A stretch of DNA of 64,000 nucleotides, taken from positions 558,001-622,000 of the forward strand of contig NZ_JAOEGB010000001.1 in NCBI RefSeq assembly GCF_025420585.1, written 5' to 3'. Below are positions 8,017 to 21,414 of the stretch, piece by piece. The number at the start of each line of letters is the position of its first letter. Positions within the stretch are counted from its first letter, which is position 1. Below the pieces are notes generated by a model that was not told the DNA's origin, searched no databases, and saw only the letters and a program-made list of their open reading frames with translations. Origin of the DNA: Planotetraspora sp. A-T 1434. Its GTDB lineage: Bacteria; Actinomycetota; Actinomycetes; Streptosporangiales; Streptosporangiaceae. The position numbers and the translations under genes were made by a program.

Positions 8017-10314
8017 ATGGCCAAGCTCGACGGGATGGATCCGAAGCTCGTCCGCGAACTGTTGTCGGAGGTCCAGCACGCCGCGAGGCAAATGGACATC
8101 GTCGAGGCCCGGGTCACGCAGCTGACACGCGGTGCCGGCGTCGCCGTACAGACGACGCACCGCCCGTCACAGGTCGCCGACGCCTGTTCGGCGATGGTGA
8201 AGGACGTGACGAACCGGCTGGTGCTCCTGGAGAAGAAGGAGAAACAGCACGGCGCCAACGGCAATGTGGCGACGGGCAAGGAGTCCTCGTTCACGGAGCA
8301 GGACACCACCAAGCCTTCGGACGACCCCAAGCCGCCCGCGGACAAGGCCACCGGCGCCGCTTCCGATCACAAGACGGATCACAAAGCCGATCACAAGGCG
8401 GGCGACAAGGCCGATCATTCCGGCGCGAAGTCGGGCCACGACCAGCCGTCCGGGAAGCACTCCGAGGCCCCGTCGACCGCGCCCAAGCACGACTCCGCGA
8501 GGCATGACTCCGCCAAACCCGAGTCCGCCAAGGGCGAGACCGGCCACAGGGTCCACGGGGCGAGTGACGGCGAGATTCACGCGAAGACTCACGACAAGAC
8601 GCACGGAACGGCGGAGGGCAGCCTGCCCGAGAAGACCCACGGCACAGCCGAGGGCGCTCTCCCTGAGCTCTCCCACACTCCCAAGCACCACGACACAGGC
8701 ACCGGCGCCGCCAACGGCGTGGGCAACGGCACCGGCAACGGTGTTGGGAACGGCACCGGCAACGGGATCGCCAATGGCGTAGGCAACGGCGTCGGGAACG
8801 GCTCGGCCAACGGGACCGGGAATGGAAGTGTCCCGGGAGCCGGCAACGGCGTCGGCGACGGCACCGGTCACGGCGTGGGCAACGGGACCGGTGACGGGGT
8901 TGCCAACGGCGTGGGCAACGGCACCAACGACGGCACCGGCCACGGCGCCGGCGGGGCTGATGGCACGTGCGACGGCCCAGGCAACGGCGTAGGCAACGGG
9001 GCCGCGAACGGCACGGGCAACGGCGCCATCCAGGGTGTGGGCAACGGGGTCGGAGACGGCACGGCCCACGGGACCGGGAATGGCACTGTTCAGGGCGTCG
9101 GCAACGGTGTCGGGGACGGTGCGGCCAACGGGACCGGGAATGGTGTCGGTAACGGCACGGGGAACGGCACTGTTCAGGGCGTCGGCAACGGTGTCGGGGA
9201 CGGTGCGGCCAACGGGACCGGGAATGGTGTCGGTAACGGCACGGGGAACGGCGCTGTCCAGGGCGTCGGCAACGGCGTGGGTGGCGCCGGGAGCGGTGGG
9301 GCGGGCGGCACCCACGCCACCGGTGTGAGCGGGCACCAGGTCGATCATCCCGGCCAGGGCGGTGCCGGGCAGGGCACGTCTGACGGGACGAAGTCGGGCA
9401 GCGAGCAGCCGTCGACCTCCCGGGACGACTCGCAGATCATCGACACACCGAAGAAGGACCACCCCGACGACATCGACCAGACGGTGGGTCGCCAGGTGAT
9501 CGTCGTCGATGGCGTCAAGGTGGTCTCGACGCCCATGAACCAGCCGAGCGGCGACACCATCGCCTGGATCAACGACCATATGGACCAGGCCAAGCCCATG
9601 GAGATGCCGAGCATCCACGCTCACCCCGGCAGCGGCACCGGCCCTCACCCGGACGGCCCGCCCGGCTTCGTCGAGCCCCTCGAACCCGGCACTCCGATCT
9701 CCGGCACGGCCGGGCACGCCGGTCATGCGGGCGACGCGGCGCACACAGGCCACGCGATCGGTCACACCAATCCGCCCGGCCACAGCAATCCTCCCGCCCA
9801 CCCGAATCCCGCCGGTCAGCCCGGTTCGGGCCACAGCGGGAGCACCGGCACCACCAATCACCATCCGGGGCTGGCGCCGGGCGACCCCGACGGCGACTAC
9901 GTCGGCACCCCCGAGGACAACCTCACGGATGATCCGTACGCCACCGGCAACGGCGACTCGGTGCCCGGCACGCCCGAGCACCACGGGAGCACGGGCGGGT
10001 CGAGTGGCAGCGGAGGGCTCGGCTACGCGAGCACGTCAGCCGGCGCTTCCGGTTACGGCGATCCCCGGTCGGAGGCGGCGGCCCAGCCGGGCGACGTGCT
10101 GTCCTACCCGGCGGGTCCGGAGGACGACAACGTGCTGCGGACGCTGGTCGATCACCACCGGGAGATCCAGCCCATCGACATGCCCAGCGTCAGCGTCCCC
10201 GAGGGGGAGTGGGGCAAGGGCGAGTGGGCGCCGATGAAGATCGAGCCGGATGGCTCCTCCGGCAGCGTCGATCCCGGCGACCCGGGCAGGCCCATCCCAC
10301 CCCCCGGGAGCTGA
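8017..10314 (+). CDS. Large Gly/Asn-repeat low-complexity protein
   Basis: This 765-residue protein of unknown function starts at ATG 8017, with GGAGG 7 bp upstream. Residues 1-75 are predicted helical ([25 protein letters not shown]). Next comes a Lys/Asp/His-rich linker (residues 90-220, [12 protein letters not shown]). About 210 residues of alternating GNG, GVG and GTG units follow (bases about 8700-9300), and the C-terminus is Gly/Pro/His-rich with two similar stretches, [11 protein letters not shown] and [12 protein letters not shown] see no signal peptide or membrane segment. Two small genes follow in tight order. A structural or type VII-secreted role is only a guess, based on the helical head and small helical partner. 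Confidence 0.7.
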   Translation: MAKLDGMDPKLVRELLSEVQHAARQMDIVEARVTQLTRGAGVAVQTTHRPSQVADACSAMVKDVTNRLVLLEKKEKQHGANGNVATGKESSFTEQDTTKPSDDPKPPADKATGAASDHKTDHKADHKAGDKADHSGAKSGHDQPSGKHSEAPSTAPKHDSARHDSAKPESAKGETGHRVHGASDGEIHAKTHDKTHGTAEGSLPEKTHGTAEGALPELSHTPKHHDTGTGAANGVGNGTGNGVGNGTGNGIANGVGNGVGNGSANGTGNGSVPGAGNGVGDGTGHGVGNGTGDGVANGVGNGTNDGTGHGAGGADGTCDGPGNGVGNGAANGTGNGAIQGVGNGVGDGTAHGTGNGTVQGVGNGVGDGAANGTGNGVGNGTGNGTVQGVGNGVGDGAANGTGNGVGNGTGNGAVQGVGNGVGGAGSGGAGGTHATGVSGHQVDHPGQGGAGQGTSDGTKSGSEQPSTSRDDSQIIDTPKKDHPDDIDQTVGRQVIVVDGVKVVSTPMNQPSGDTIAWINDHMDQAKPMEMPSIHAHPGSGTGPHPDGPPGFVEPLEPGTPISGTAGHAGHAGDAAHTGHAIGHTNPPGHSNPPAHPNPAGQPGSGHSGSTGTTNHHPGLAPGDPDGDYVGTPEDNLTDDPYATGNGDSVPGTPEHHGSTGGSSGSGGLGYASTSAGASGYGDPRSEAAAQPGDVLSYPAGPEDDNVLRTLVDHHREIQPIDMPSVSVPEGEWGKGEWAPMKIEPDGSSGSVDPGDPGRPIPPPGS
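9085..9252 (+). repeat. Two identical 84-bp tandem units in the Gly/Asn protein gene
   Basis: Units 9085-9168 and 9169-9252 are identical base for base and encode a 28-residue block beginning [13 protein letters not shown] third, diverged unit starts at 9253. Absence of even synonymous change points to very recent duplication. Confidence 0.9.
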
Positions 10315-10318
10315 CGGC

Positions 10319-10468
10319 ATGCCAGACCCCGTCCCCGGCGGCACGGTTCACCACACGTTCGACCGGATGCCCGTCCCCCCACGACCCCGGAAACCCCGCG
10401 CAGGCGGAGTCACGGGCGTCACGGGAGTCACAGAAGAGGCTGAAAGCTCAGTGGAGGCGCAATCGTGA
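10319..10468 (+). CDS. Small hypothetical protein, 49 aa
   Basis: This short frame runs from ATG 10319 to TGA 10466-10468. It starts 5 bp after the Gly/Asn protein gene, with GGGAG about 8 bp upstream. Its stop overlaps the GTG start of the next gene (10465-10467) in a GTGA overlap, which favours translational coupling. The product begins MPDPVPGGTVHHTFDRMP and contains GVTGVTGVTEE; no family is recognised. It could be an untranslated spacer. Confidence 0.4.
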   Translation: MPDPVPGGTVHHTFDRMPVPPRPRKPRAGGVTGVTGVTEEAESSVEAQS

Positions 10469-10851
10469 TGTACGTCGACCCTCCGGCACCGACTCCGCTG
10501 CAGCCGGGGGAGGCGCCGCCCGCGCCGTCGGACACGGAGCTGCTCGCCCCCGGTGGGCAGCCGACCGGCTGGGTCTTCAACCCGGAGTATCAGCGTCTCG
10601 TGGACCTGTGGTTACAGGTCGTCCCGCTGATGGACCAGCTCACCCGCTCGCTGGACAAGCCGTACCAGCAGGCGCGGAGCAGGGACGTCTGGGACGCCCC
10701 AGTCGCGGGGCGGTACGTCCAGGACCTGGCCGAATGGCGTAACCGGCTCGGGATGTACCGCCAGGCGGTGCTGACGGCGATCAGTGACCAGGCGGCCGAC
10801 ACCCCGCGCTGGGTGCCCAGCCGCGCGGGCGCGCCGCACGCCTTCTCCTGA
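10465..10851 (+). CDS. Hypothetical helical protein, 128 aa
   Basis: The GTG at 10465 follows GGAGG by 8 bp; an ATG is the second codon. The first 30 residues are Pro/Ala-rich. The rest is amphipathic helix with conserved-looking Trp residues (WVFNPEYQRLVDLWLQVVPLMDQL and VWDAPVAGRYVQDLAEWRNRLGMYRQAVL). The size and helix-loop-helix character loosely resemble WXG100-type partners, but no canonical WXG is present. It ends the three-gene unit with the Gly/Asn protein. Function unknown. Confidence 0.6.
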   Translation: MMYVDPPAPTPLQPGEAPPAPSDTELLAPGGQPTGWVFNPEYQRLVDLWLQVVPLMDQLTRSLDKPYQQARSRDVWDAPVAGRYVQDLAEWRNRLGMYRQAVLTAISDQAADTPRWVPSRAGAPHAFS

Positions 10852-10956
10852 CCCCGCTTCCGTACAGCTTGTGCAAAGGGTCGCCGGACAGGGGGCGATC
10901 CGGGGGCCGAGGTTTACATTGAGAGGAGTGTCGTCGCTGGGATGTGAGCCGGTTCT

Positions 10957-12243
10957 ATGGACAAGACGGAGCCGTTCTACGGGCCAGATTTCTCCCAGCT
11001 TGTACGGCAGGACCCGGACGTCGCCCAGGTGCTGCTGGACGAGCTGGCCAGGGCGCGCGGCGGGCTCCAGCTCATCGCCAGTGAGAACTTCACCTCCCCC
11101 GCGGTCATCGCGGCGCTCGGTTCGACCCTCACAAACAAGTACGCCGAGGGCTACCCGGGCCGCAGATACTACGGCGGCTGCGAGGTGGTCGACCGGGCCG
11201 AGCGGCTGGCCATCGACCGGGCGAAGCTGCTGTTCAAGGCCGATCACGCCAACGTGCAGCCGCACAGCGGCGCCTCCGCGAACCTCGCGGCCTACGCGGC
11301 GCTGCTCCAGCCGGGTGACACGATGCTGGCGATGGCCCTTGAGCACGGCGGCCACCTGACCCACGGATCCAAGGTCAATTTCTCCGGCAGGTGGTTCGAC
11401 GTCGTCTCCTACGGCGTCCGCCGGGACACCGAGCTCATCGACTACGACGAGGTCCGCGAACTCGCGATCAGGCACCGCCCCAAGCTGATCATCTGCGGGG
11501 CGACGTCGTACCCCCGCCTGATCGACTACTCCGTCTTCCGGGGCATCGCGGACGAGATCGGCGCCTGGCTGCTGGTGGACGCCGCCCACACGATCGGCCT
11601 GATGGCGGGGGAGGCGATCCCGTCGGCCGTGCCGTACGCGGATGTCGTCACGTTCACCACGCACAAGGCGTTGCGCGGGCCGCGCGGGGGAGGGGTGCTG
11701 TGCACTGAAGAGCTCGCTCAGAGGATCGACCACGCGGTCTTCCCCTTCACGCAGGGCGGCCCGCTGATGCACGCCGTCGCGGCGAAGGCGGTGGCGTTCG
11801 GGGAGGCGCTGCGCCCGGAGTACAGGGACTACGCGGCCTCGGTCGTCGAGAACGCGGTGACGCTCGCCGAGGGCCTGGCCGCCGAGGGGATGCGCCCGGT
11901 TTCGGGTGGCACCGACACCCACCTCGCCCTGTTCGACCTGCGAGGGCTGACCGACTTTCAGGGTCTCCCGGTGAGCGGCGCCGAGGCCGAGCGGCGCTGC
12001 GCGCAGGCCGGCATAACGCTCAACCGGAACGTGATCCCGTATGATCCGGAGCCTCCGACCGTGACCTCCGGGATCAGGGTCGGCACCCCGTGCGTCACGA
12101 CCCAGGGCATGGGTGTCGCGGAGATGAAGGAGATCGCTTCCATCGTCGCGCAAGCGGTGCGCAAGCCGGGTGCGATAGCGTCGGTGAGCGATCGGGTAAT
12201 GGGGCTGACCGCCACGCATCCGGCATATCGCCGAGAAGAATGA
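10957..12243 (+). CDS. glyA: Serine hydroxymethyltransferase
   Basis: The PLP enzyme interconverts Ser and Gly while charging tetrahydrofolate with one-carbon units. The 428-residue protein shows LQLIASENF near residue 38 and the PLP lysine K237 in TFTTHKALRGPRGG. It is of normal length. The ATG at 10957 is preceded by GGGATGTGAGCC, a weak ribosome site. Its place between tsaC and the WecA-type gene matches the actinobacterial core order. Confidence 0.95.
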   Translation: MDKTEPFYGPDFSQLVRQDPDVAQVLLDELARARGGLQLIASENFTSPAVIAALGSTLTNKYAEGYPGRRYYGGCEVVDRAERLAIDRAKLLFKADHANVQPHSGASANLAAYAALLQPGDTMLAMALEHGGHLTHGSKVNFSGRWFDVVSYGVRRDTELIDYDEVRELAIRHRPKLIICGATSYPRLIDYSVFRGIADEIGAWLLVDAAHTIGLMAGEAIPSAVPYADVVTFTTHKALRGPRGGGVLCTEELAQRIDHAVFPFTQGGPLMHAVAAKAVAFGEALRPEYRDYAASVVENAVTLAEGLAAEGMRPVSGGTDTHLALFDLRGLTDFQGLPVSGAEAERRCAQAGITLNRNVIPYDPEPPTVTSGIRVGTPCVTTQGMGVAEMKEIASIVAQAVRKPGAIASVSDRVMGLTATHPAYRREE

Positions 12244-12301
12244 GGCGGTCTGTGTCGTTTTCCGGTCACAAACGGTCTCCCAATCCAGGAAACTAGGTTC
12301 C

Positions 12302-13705
12302 GTGCGCGAATACTCGCTCTTGGCGCTCGTGGCGGCAGCGGTCACCTTCCTGCTGGTGCCGCCTGTAAGGGCGTTCGCGTTGCGCATCGGCGCGGCCCCC
12401 GAAGTGCGCGACCGAGATGTGCACAAGGTGCCCACCCCCCGGCTGGGCGGCCTGGCGATGTTCGGCGGGCTGGCCGCAGGGTTGCTCGTGGCCACGCATC
12501 TGCCGTACGTGGGCGGCTCCTTCGGCAGCGGCCAGAGCGGGCACACGGCGACGGCCCTGCTCGCCGCCGGCGGCCTGATCGTCGTGACCGGCTTCCTGGA
12601 CGACTGGCTGGGCATGGACGCGCTCATCAAGCTCGGCGGCCAGATCGCCGCGGGCGGCCTGCTGGTCTACTTCGGCATGTACCTGCCGTGGCTCCCGCTG
12701 CCGCAGTTCATGGGCGGCCCCACCAGCCTCGACACGACGCTCCAGGCGGGGATCACGATCCTGATCGTGGTCGTCGTGATCAACGCCGTGAACTTCGTCG
12801 ACGGCCTGGACGGCCTGGCCGCCGGGATCGTCGGCATCGCGGCGATGGCGACGCTGGCCTACTCCGTCGCGCTCACCCAGACCAGCAGCGGATCGCGCAT
12901 CAACGCGACGGCGGCGATCGCCGCGATCCTGATCGGGATGTGCGTGGGCTTCCTGCCGCACAACTTCAACCCGGCAAAGATCTTCATGGGTGACACCGGG
13001 GCCATGCTGATCGGGCTGATCCTGGCCACCTCGCTGATCACCATCACGTCGTCCGTCGAGCCGAGCGCCGTCAAGATCAACCGGTTCCCGGTCATCCTGC
13101 CGCTGATCCTGCCGATCGCGGTCATGATCCTTCCGCTGGTGGACCTGATAATGGCGGTGATCCGCCGCACGTCGGCCGGCCTGTCGCCGTTCGCTCCCGA
13201 CCGCGGCCACCTGCACCACCGCCTGCTCGACATCGGCCACTCGCACCGGCGCAGCGTTCTGATCATGTACGCGTGGACCTTCCTGTTCGCGTTCACGATC
13301 GTCGGCCTGTCGATCGGCGGCGTTCCGCTCATCGTCTTCCCGCTGACGATCCTGCTGGCGGTCGCCGTGCTGGTCATGATGGCGCTGCCTCGGTGGCGGT
13401 CGCGTCGTGAAGAGCTGCGGTACAGGAAGGGCGGCGCGCACGCGGCCCGGCGTCCGGTATCCGGTCCCGGCCTCGAACAAATAGCGGCGGAGGAGCCGCC
13501 CGCGCCGCCCGCGCCGCCCGCGCCGTCCGGGCCGGTCGTACCCGCCGCGCCGGCCGGGCCGGTCGTACCCGCCGCGCCGGCCGGGCCGGTCGTGCCCGCC
13601 TCGCGCCGGCCCCCGTACCGGCCCCCTTACCAGGTGCCTTACGGGGCCGATTCCGCGCCGGCCGCCACCCCCACGCACCGGGCCGACGCCAGGCCCACCC
13701 GATAG
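12302..13705 (+). CDS. wecA: WecA/Rfe-type polyprenyl-phosphate GlcNAc-1-phosphate transferase
   Basis: This integral membrane enzyme loads a sugar-1-phosphate onto decaprenyl phosphate, the first step of linker-unit synthesis for wall polymers. About 11 membrane segments span residues 1-365. Conserved signatures are DRDVHKVPTPRLGGLAMF near residue 38, the metal-binding FLDDWLG, NAVNFVDGLDGLA and the loop DRGHLHHRLLDIGHSHR. The C-terminal 100 residues are an unusual cytoplasmic Pro/Ala-rich tail with a 27-bp DNA repeat encoding GPVVPAAPA about 2.5 times (13527-13600). It precedes the atp genes, as in other actinobacteria. The exact sugar substrate is inferred. Confidence 0.88.
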   Translation: MREYSLLALVAAAVTFLLVPPVRAFALRIGAAPEVRDRDVHKVPTPRLGGLAMFGGLAAGLLVATHLPYVGGSFGSGQSGHTATALLAAGGLIVVTGFLDDWLGMDALIKLGGQIAAGGLLVYFGMYLPWLPLPQFMGGPTSLDTTLQAGITILIVVVVINAVNFVDGLDGLAAGIVGIAAMATLAYSVALTQTSSGSRINATAAIAAILIGMCVGFLPHNFNPAKIFMGDTGAMLIGLILATSLITITSSVEPSAVKINRFPVILPLILPIAVMILPLVDLIMAVIRRTSAGLSPFAPDRGHLHHRLLDIGHSHRRSVLIMYAWTFLFAFTIVGLSIGGVPLIVFPLTILLAVAVLVMMALPRWRSRREELRYRKGGAHAARRPVSGPGLEQIAAEEPPAPPAPPAPSGPVVPAAPAGPVVPAAPAGPVVPASRRPPYRPPYQVPYGADSAPAATPTHRADARPTR

Positions 13706-13771
13706 CCGACCACGCTGGGGCGGGGCAGGTCAGGGACCCGAAAGGGCAGGTAAAGGTGCCACTCCGGAGCT

Positions 13772-13787
13772 TGTGATAGCTTTCACT
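13772..13787. promoter_or_regulatory. CRP/GlxR-like operator upstream of atp operon
   Basis: TGTGA-TAGCTT-TCACT matches the cAMP receptor protein consensus TGTGA-N6-TCACA at 9 of 10 half-site bases. It lies 73 bp before the first atp gene. CRP/GlxR control of atp operons is known in corynebacteria and mycobacteria; binding here is inferred from sequence only. Confidence 0.5.
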
Positions 13788-13859
13788 AGCAGGGGTTACG
13801 CGGTACCGCGTCCCTCTGAGGTAGCAATCGCTCGCTTGACAATCGACCATGGAGTTCCG

Positions 13860-14282
13860 ATGCAGGCCAACGACGTGCGCGTTCTCAAGGGCGCCGCCGT
13901 GCCGACTCTGGCAGCGGGTCTCGTCGCCGTGATCCTCGCGGCGGTGCTGACCGGAGCCAAGGGTGCGCTGGGCGCCGGCATCGGTGTCGTTCTCGTCGCC
14001 GTCTTCTTCACCGTCGGCCTCGCCGTCGTCTCATGGGCCGGCCGGGTCTCGCCGATGGCCATGATGACCGCCGCCGTCGTGGGTTACGTCGTCAAGGTGC
14101 TCGCGATCATGGCCATGCTGCGCGCCTTCGACGGCACGACCGCGTTCAACTCTCGCGTGTTCGCCTTCAGCGTCATCGTGTGCACGCTCGCTTGGACGGT
14201 CGGCGAAATGCGCGGATTCATGAAGCTGAAGTTGCTCTACGTGGAGCCTGGTGCTGAAGTGCCCGGCCGGAGCAACCGATGA
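13860..14282 (+). CDS. atpI: ATP synthase-associated membrane protein (AtpI-like)
   Basis: This 140-residue protein has four hydrophobic segments (about residues 12-32, 38-58, 65-88 and 97-115) and opens the ATP synthase operon. AtpI-type proteins assist c-ring assembly. ATG 13860 is chosen because GGAG stands 5 bp upstream and the predicted first membrane segment follows closely. Assignment rests on topology and position more than on sequence motifs. Confidence 0.75.
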   Translation: MQANDVRVLKGAAVPTLAAGLVAVILAAVLTGAKGALGAGIGVVLVAVFFTVGLAVVSWAGRVSPMAMMTAAVVGYVVKVLAIMAMLRAFDGTTAFNSRVFAFSVIVCTLAWTVGEMRGFMKLKLLYVEPGAEVPGRSNR

Positions 14283-14345
14283 TCAGGCTCGCGGGGCAGC
14301 CCAATATGACTAGTCCCCCCGGGTCCTGCTATCGTCGTGCCCGCG

Positions 14346-14561
14346 ATGAGCGAACAGGAGCGCAGGCCCGAGAGCGACGGCCGCGACTTCGCCAACGCCG
14401 CCTGGTCGGTCCCGAGCTATCTGCTCTCCGGGATCCTGGTGTGGGGCGGTCTTGGCTGGTTGCTGAGCTGGTGGACCGGCGTGCACGCATTCATCCCTAT
14501 AGGCGTCATTTTGGGCGTCGGGCTTGCGATCTACCTGGTGTATCTGAAGTACGGCCGCTAG
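14346..14561 (+). CDS. atpZ: AtpZ/AtpI family protein
   Basis: This 71-residue protein has two membrane segments: SYLLSGILVWGGLGWLLSWW, and IPIGVILGVGLAIYLVYLKY at the C-terminus. It has the AtpZ pattern and sits between the AtpI-like gene and atpB. The GTG at 14337 is an alternative start three codons upstream. No ribosome site is evident, and a TATCGT box just upstream would suit a leaderless transcript. Confidence 0.75.
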   Translation: MSEQERRPESDGRDFANAAWSVPSYLLSGILVWGGLGWLLSWWTGVHAFIPIGVILGVGLAIYLVYLKYGR

Positions 14562-14696
14562 GGTCTGCCGCACTTCCCCGCTCTTCTGTCGATCAATCAC
14601 GTTGAAGGGAACGCCCGTGCGCGAGCGTAGCGAGCGGACGAACAACCACAGCATGGCTCGGGCGTGTGTCCCCGGGCAGGTAGCCGAGGTGGTCAA

Positions 14697-15488
14697 GTGA
14701 CCCCCCTGACGCTTCTGGCAGACGACAAGTTCGAGGCGCCGGGACCGTCGATCTTCGACTTCCCGCCGCTCTACGAGGGCGCCCCCACCTGGCTGACCAA
14801 GCCGGTGGTCTTCGCCGTTGTCGGCGCGCTTCTGGTGTGCGCCTTCGCGTGGAGCGCCTTCGCCAAGCCGCAGCTCGTGCCGCGCGGCATGCAGAACATC
14901 GGCGAGAAGGGCTACGAGTTCGTCCGCGACCAGGTGGCCCGGCCGTTCCTGGGCAAGGACGCCGAGCGCTGGATGCCGCTGCTGCTCAGCCTGTTCTTCC
15001 TCATCCTGCTGTGGAACTTCTTCGGCGTCGTTCCGTTGATCCAGATCCCGATCGCGTCACACATCGCCTTCCCGGCGGTGTTCGCCATCACGATCTACGC
15101 CATCAAGGTCTATCTGGGCATCAAGCACCAGGGCCTGGGCGGCTACTTCAAGAACATGATGTTCCCGCCGGGGCTGCCCAAGCCGATCTACGTGCTGCTG
15201 GCCCCGATCGAGTTCATGTCGAACCTCATCATCGCCCCGTTCACGCACGCGGTCCGACTCTTCGCGAACATGTTCGCCGGCCACCTCATCCTGGCCTTCT
15301 TCAGCGCCGTCGGTTTCTGGTTCCTCTTCGAGAAGCCCACCCCGCTCGGTGCCGGGCTCGGCGTGCTGGGCGTCGTCATGACGATCGCGATGACCGGCTT
15401 CGAGATGTTCATCCAGTTCCTGCAGGCGTTCCTCTTCACGCTGCTGGCCGCCATGTACATCGGCGGCTCGCTGCACCCGGATCACTGA
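14697..15488 (+). CDS. atpB: ATP synthase F0 subunit a
   Basis: Subunit a forms the proton half-channels against the c-ring. The 263-residue protein has several membrane segments and the essential Arg region IAPFTHAVRLFANMFAGHLILAFF, where the Arg of AVRLFANM faces the c-ring carboxylate. The GTG at 14697 follows GAGGTGG closely. It is followed by atpE after 98 bp. Confidence 0.96.
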   Translation: MTPLTLLADDKFEAPGPSIFDFPPLYEGAPTWLTKPVVFAVVGALLVCAFAWSAFAKPQLVPRGMQNIGEKGYEFVRDQVARPFLGKDAERWMPLLLSLFFLILLWNFFGVVPLIQIPIASHIAFPAVFAITIYAIKVYLGIKHQGLGGYFKNMMFPPGLPKPIYVLLAPIEFMSNLIIAPFTHAVRLFANMFAGHLILAFFSAVGFWFLFEKPTPLGAGLGVLGVVMTIAMTGFEMFIQFLQAFLFTLLAAMYIGGSLHPDH

Positions 15489-15550
15489 GCACTCGTTCCA
15501 ACTGAGCACCGTCCCCTGAACCCGCCCCAGACGTAAGTCCAGACCGGTGA

Positions 15551-15811
<261 letters not shown>

Positions 15812-15840
15812 CGTACCCAATCTGACGGAAGGCTGCACCT

Positions 15841-16386
15841 ATGACTACGGCAGCTACGCTCCTGGCCGAGGGGGCCAACAACCCCCTCATGCCGCATCTC
15901 TCCGAGCTGGTCGTCGGCAGCTTCGCCTTCCTCGTCGTCTTCATCGTCGTCGGAAAGATCCTCACCCCGCGCATCCAGAAGACGCTGGCTGAGCGGACCG
16001 AGGTGATCGAGGGCGGCATCAAGAAGGCCGAGGACTTGCAGGCCGAAGCCCTGCGCACCCTCGAGCAGTACCGCGCCCAACTGGCGGAGGCCCGCCAGGA
16101 GGCGGCGCGGCTGCGGGAGGAGGCGCGCGAGCAGGGCGCCCAGATCAAGGCCGAGCTCCGCGAGGAGGCTCAGGCCGAGGCGCGGCGCATCGTCCAGGCG
16201 GCGCACGCGCAGATCGAGGCCGACCGTCAGCAGGCGGTCGTCCAGCTGCGCGCCGAGATCGGCCGCCTGTCCACCGAGCTCGCCGGCCGCATCGTCGGTG
16301 AGTCGCTGGAGGACGAGGCCCGTCAGCGCCGCATCGTCGACCGGTTCCTCGAGGAGCTCGAGGGCCGCCCGGAAGCGGTCCGCTGA
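15841..16386 (+). CDS. atpF: ATP synthase F0 subunit b
   Basis: This 181-residue peripheral stalk subunit has one N-terminal membrane helix (about residues 20-42, LVVGSFAFLVVFIVVGKIL) followed by a long charged coiled coil (EQYRAQLAEARQEAARLREEAREQGAQ). It is 29 bp after atpE. A 106-bp spacer with no visible gene separates it from atpH. Confidence 0.96.
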   Translation: MTTAATLLAEGANNPLMPHLSELVVGSFAFLVVFIVVGKILTPRIQKTLAERTEVIEGGIKKAEDLQAEALRTLEQYRAQLAEARQEAARLREEAREQGAQIKAELREEAQAEARRIVQAAHAQIEADRQQAVVQLRAEIGRLSTELAGRIVGESLEDEARQRRIVDRFLEELEGRPEAVR

Positions 16387-16492
16387 TGCCGGCGCGAGGC
16401 CGATCCGATAGCCGGCCCGGAAGCCGGCGCGGTGAGCTCCGCGCTGCCGGGCTCCCCGTCCGGCACGACAACCGGGGAGCGGTGAGCGACCG

Positions 16493-17302
16493 ATGAGAGG
16501 TCTGAGCAGGGCCGCGCTCGCCGAGGTCGAGGAGCGGTTCAACGCCGTCGCGGCGTCCGCCGACCTCGGCACCCTGGCCGAGGAGCTCTTCGCCGTCGCC
16601 GATCTGTTCGACCGCGAGCACGGGTTGCGCCGCGGCCTTTCCGACCCCGCCCGCCCGGCGGAGCAGAAGGAACAGACCATCCGCGCCCTTCTCCAGGGCA
16701 AGGTGAGCGAGACCGCGCTGGAGATCACGGTCGCCGCGGTGCGGGCCAAGTGGTCCAGCTCCGGTGACCTGGCGGACGCGCTTGAGCGCATCGGTGTCAT
16801 GGCCGCCGCGGCGGAGGCCGAGTCGGAGAGCAGGCTCGACGACGTCGAGGACGAGCTGTTCCGGTTCAGCCGCATCCTCGCGGCCAACCCCGGGCTGCGC
16901 CGCTGGCTGAGCGACCCCGCCGTTCCGGCGGAGCGCAAGGGCGAGCTGCTGGCAGACCTCCTCGGCGGCAAGGTCGCACCCTCCACGCTTCGCCTGGTGA
17001 CGCAGATCGCCGCACATCCGCGAGGACGTAGCCTGGAGACTGCCCTCGAGGAGTACGGCTACATCGTCGCCCGCACGCGGCAACGCCTGGTCGGGGTGGT
17101 GCGCAGTGCCGTACCGCTGGCCGAGGAGCAGAAGCAGCGGCTCGCCACCTGGTTGCGAGCCACATACGGGCGAGACGTCCACCTGAACGTCGAGGTGGAC
17201 CCGGAGGTGCTCGGCGGTTTCTCCGTGAAGATCGGAGACGACCTGATCGACACCACCATCGCTGGACGTATCGAAGAAGTCCGCCGCCGGTTGGCCGGCT
17301 AA
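16493..17302 (+). CDS. atpH: ATP synthase F1 subunit delta
   Basis: Delta joins the top of F1 to the b stalk. The 269-residue protein is the long actinobacterial form, about 90 residues longer than that of E. coli. The canonical C-terminal stretch is ATYGRDVHLNVEVDPEVLGGFSVKIGDDLIDTTIAGRI. A GGGGAG ribosome site lies upstream of the ATG. It ends 24 bp before atpA. Confidence 0.95.
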   Translation: MRGLSRAALAEVEERFNAVAASADLGTLAEELFAVADLFDREHGLRRGLSDPARPAEQKEQTIRALLQGKVSETALEITVAAVRAKWSSSGDLADALERIGVMAAAAEAESESRLDDVEDELFRFSRILAANPGLRRWLSDPAVPAERKGELLADLLGGKVAPSTLRLVTQIAAHPRGRSLETALEEYGYIVARTRQRLVGVVRSAVPLAEEQKQRLATWLRATYGRDVHLNVEVDPEVLGGFSVKIGDDLIDTTIAGRIEEVRRRLAG

Positions 17303-17326
17303 GGCGAATAGGGAGACAGAAGAGAG

Positions 17327-18976
<1,650 letters not shown>

Positions 18977-18979
18977 CGC

Positions 18980-21308
<2,329 letters not shown>

Positions 21309-21316
21309 AACGGCTC

Positions 21317-21352
21317 AGACGCCTGTACGGCTTGCCGGCCGTACAGGCGTCT
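21317..21352 (+). terminator. Intercistronic hairpin between atpD and atpC
   Basis: A perfect 15-bp stem (21317-21331 with 21338-21352) closes on a 6-base loop in the 106-bp atpD-atpC gap. No T-tract follows. Three copies of a 13-bp unit containing GCAGTGTCT come next (about 21356-21395). It could attenuate or stabilise the polycistronic message. Confidence 0.6.
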
Positions 21353-21414
21353 CCTGGCAGTGTCTCCTTGCAGTGTCTCCATGCAGTGTCTTCATGAAAG
21401 GGGGGAGCTGAGAA

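Noticed and set aside
8167-9984. 605-residue reading frame on the minus strand across the Gly/Asn gene
   Set aside because: It is a mirror of the GC-rich repeat on the opposite strand, lacks a ribosome site and reads as Val/Gly/Arg low complexity.
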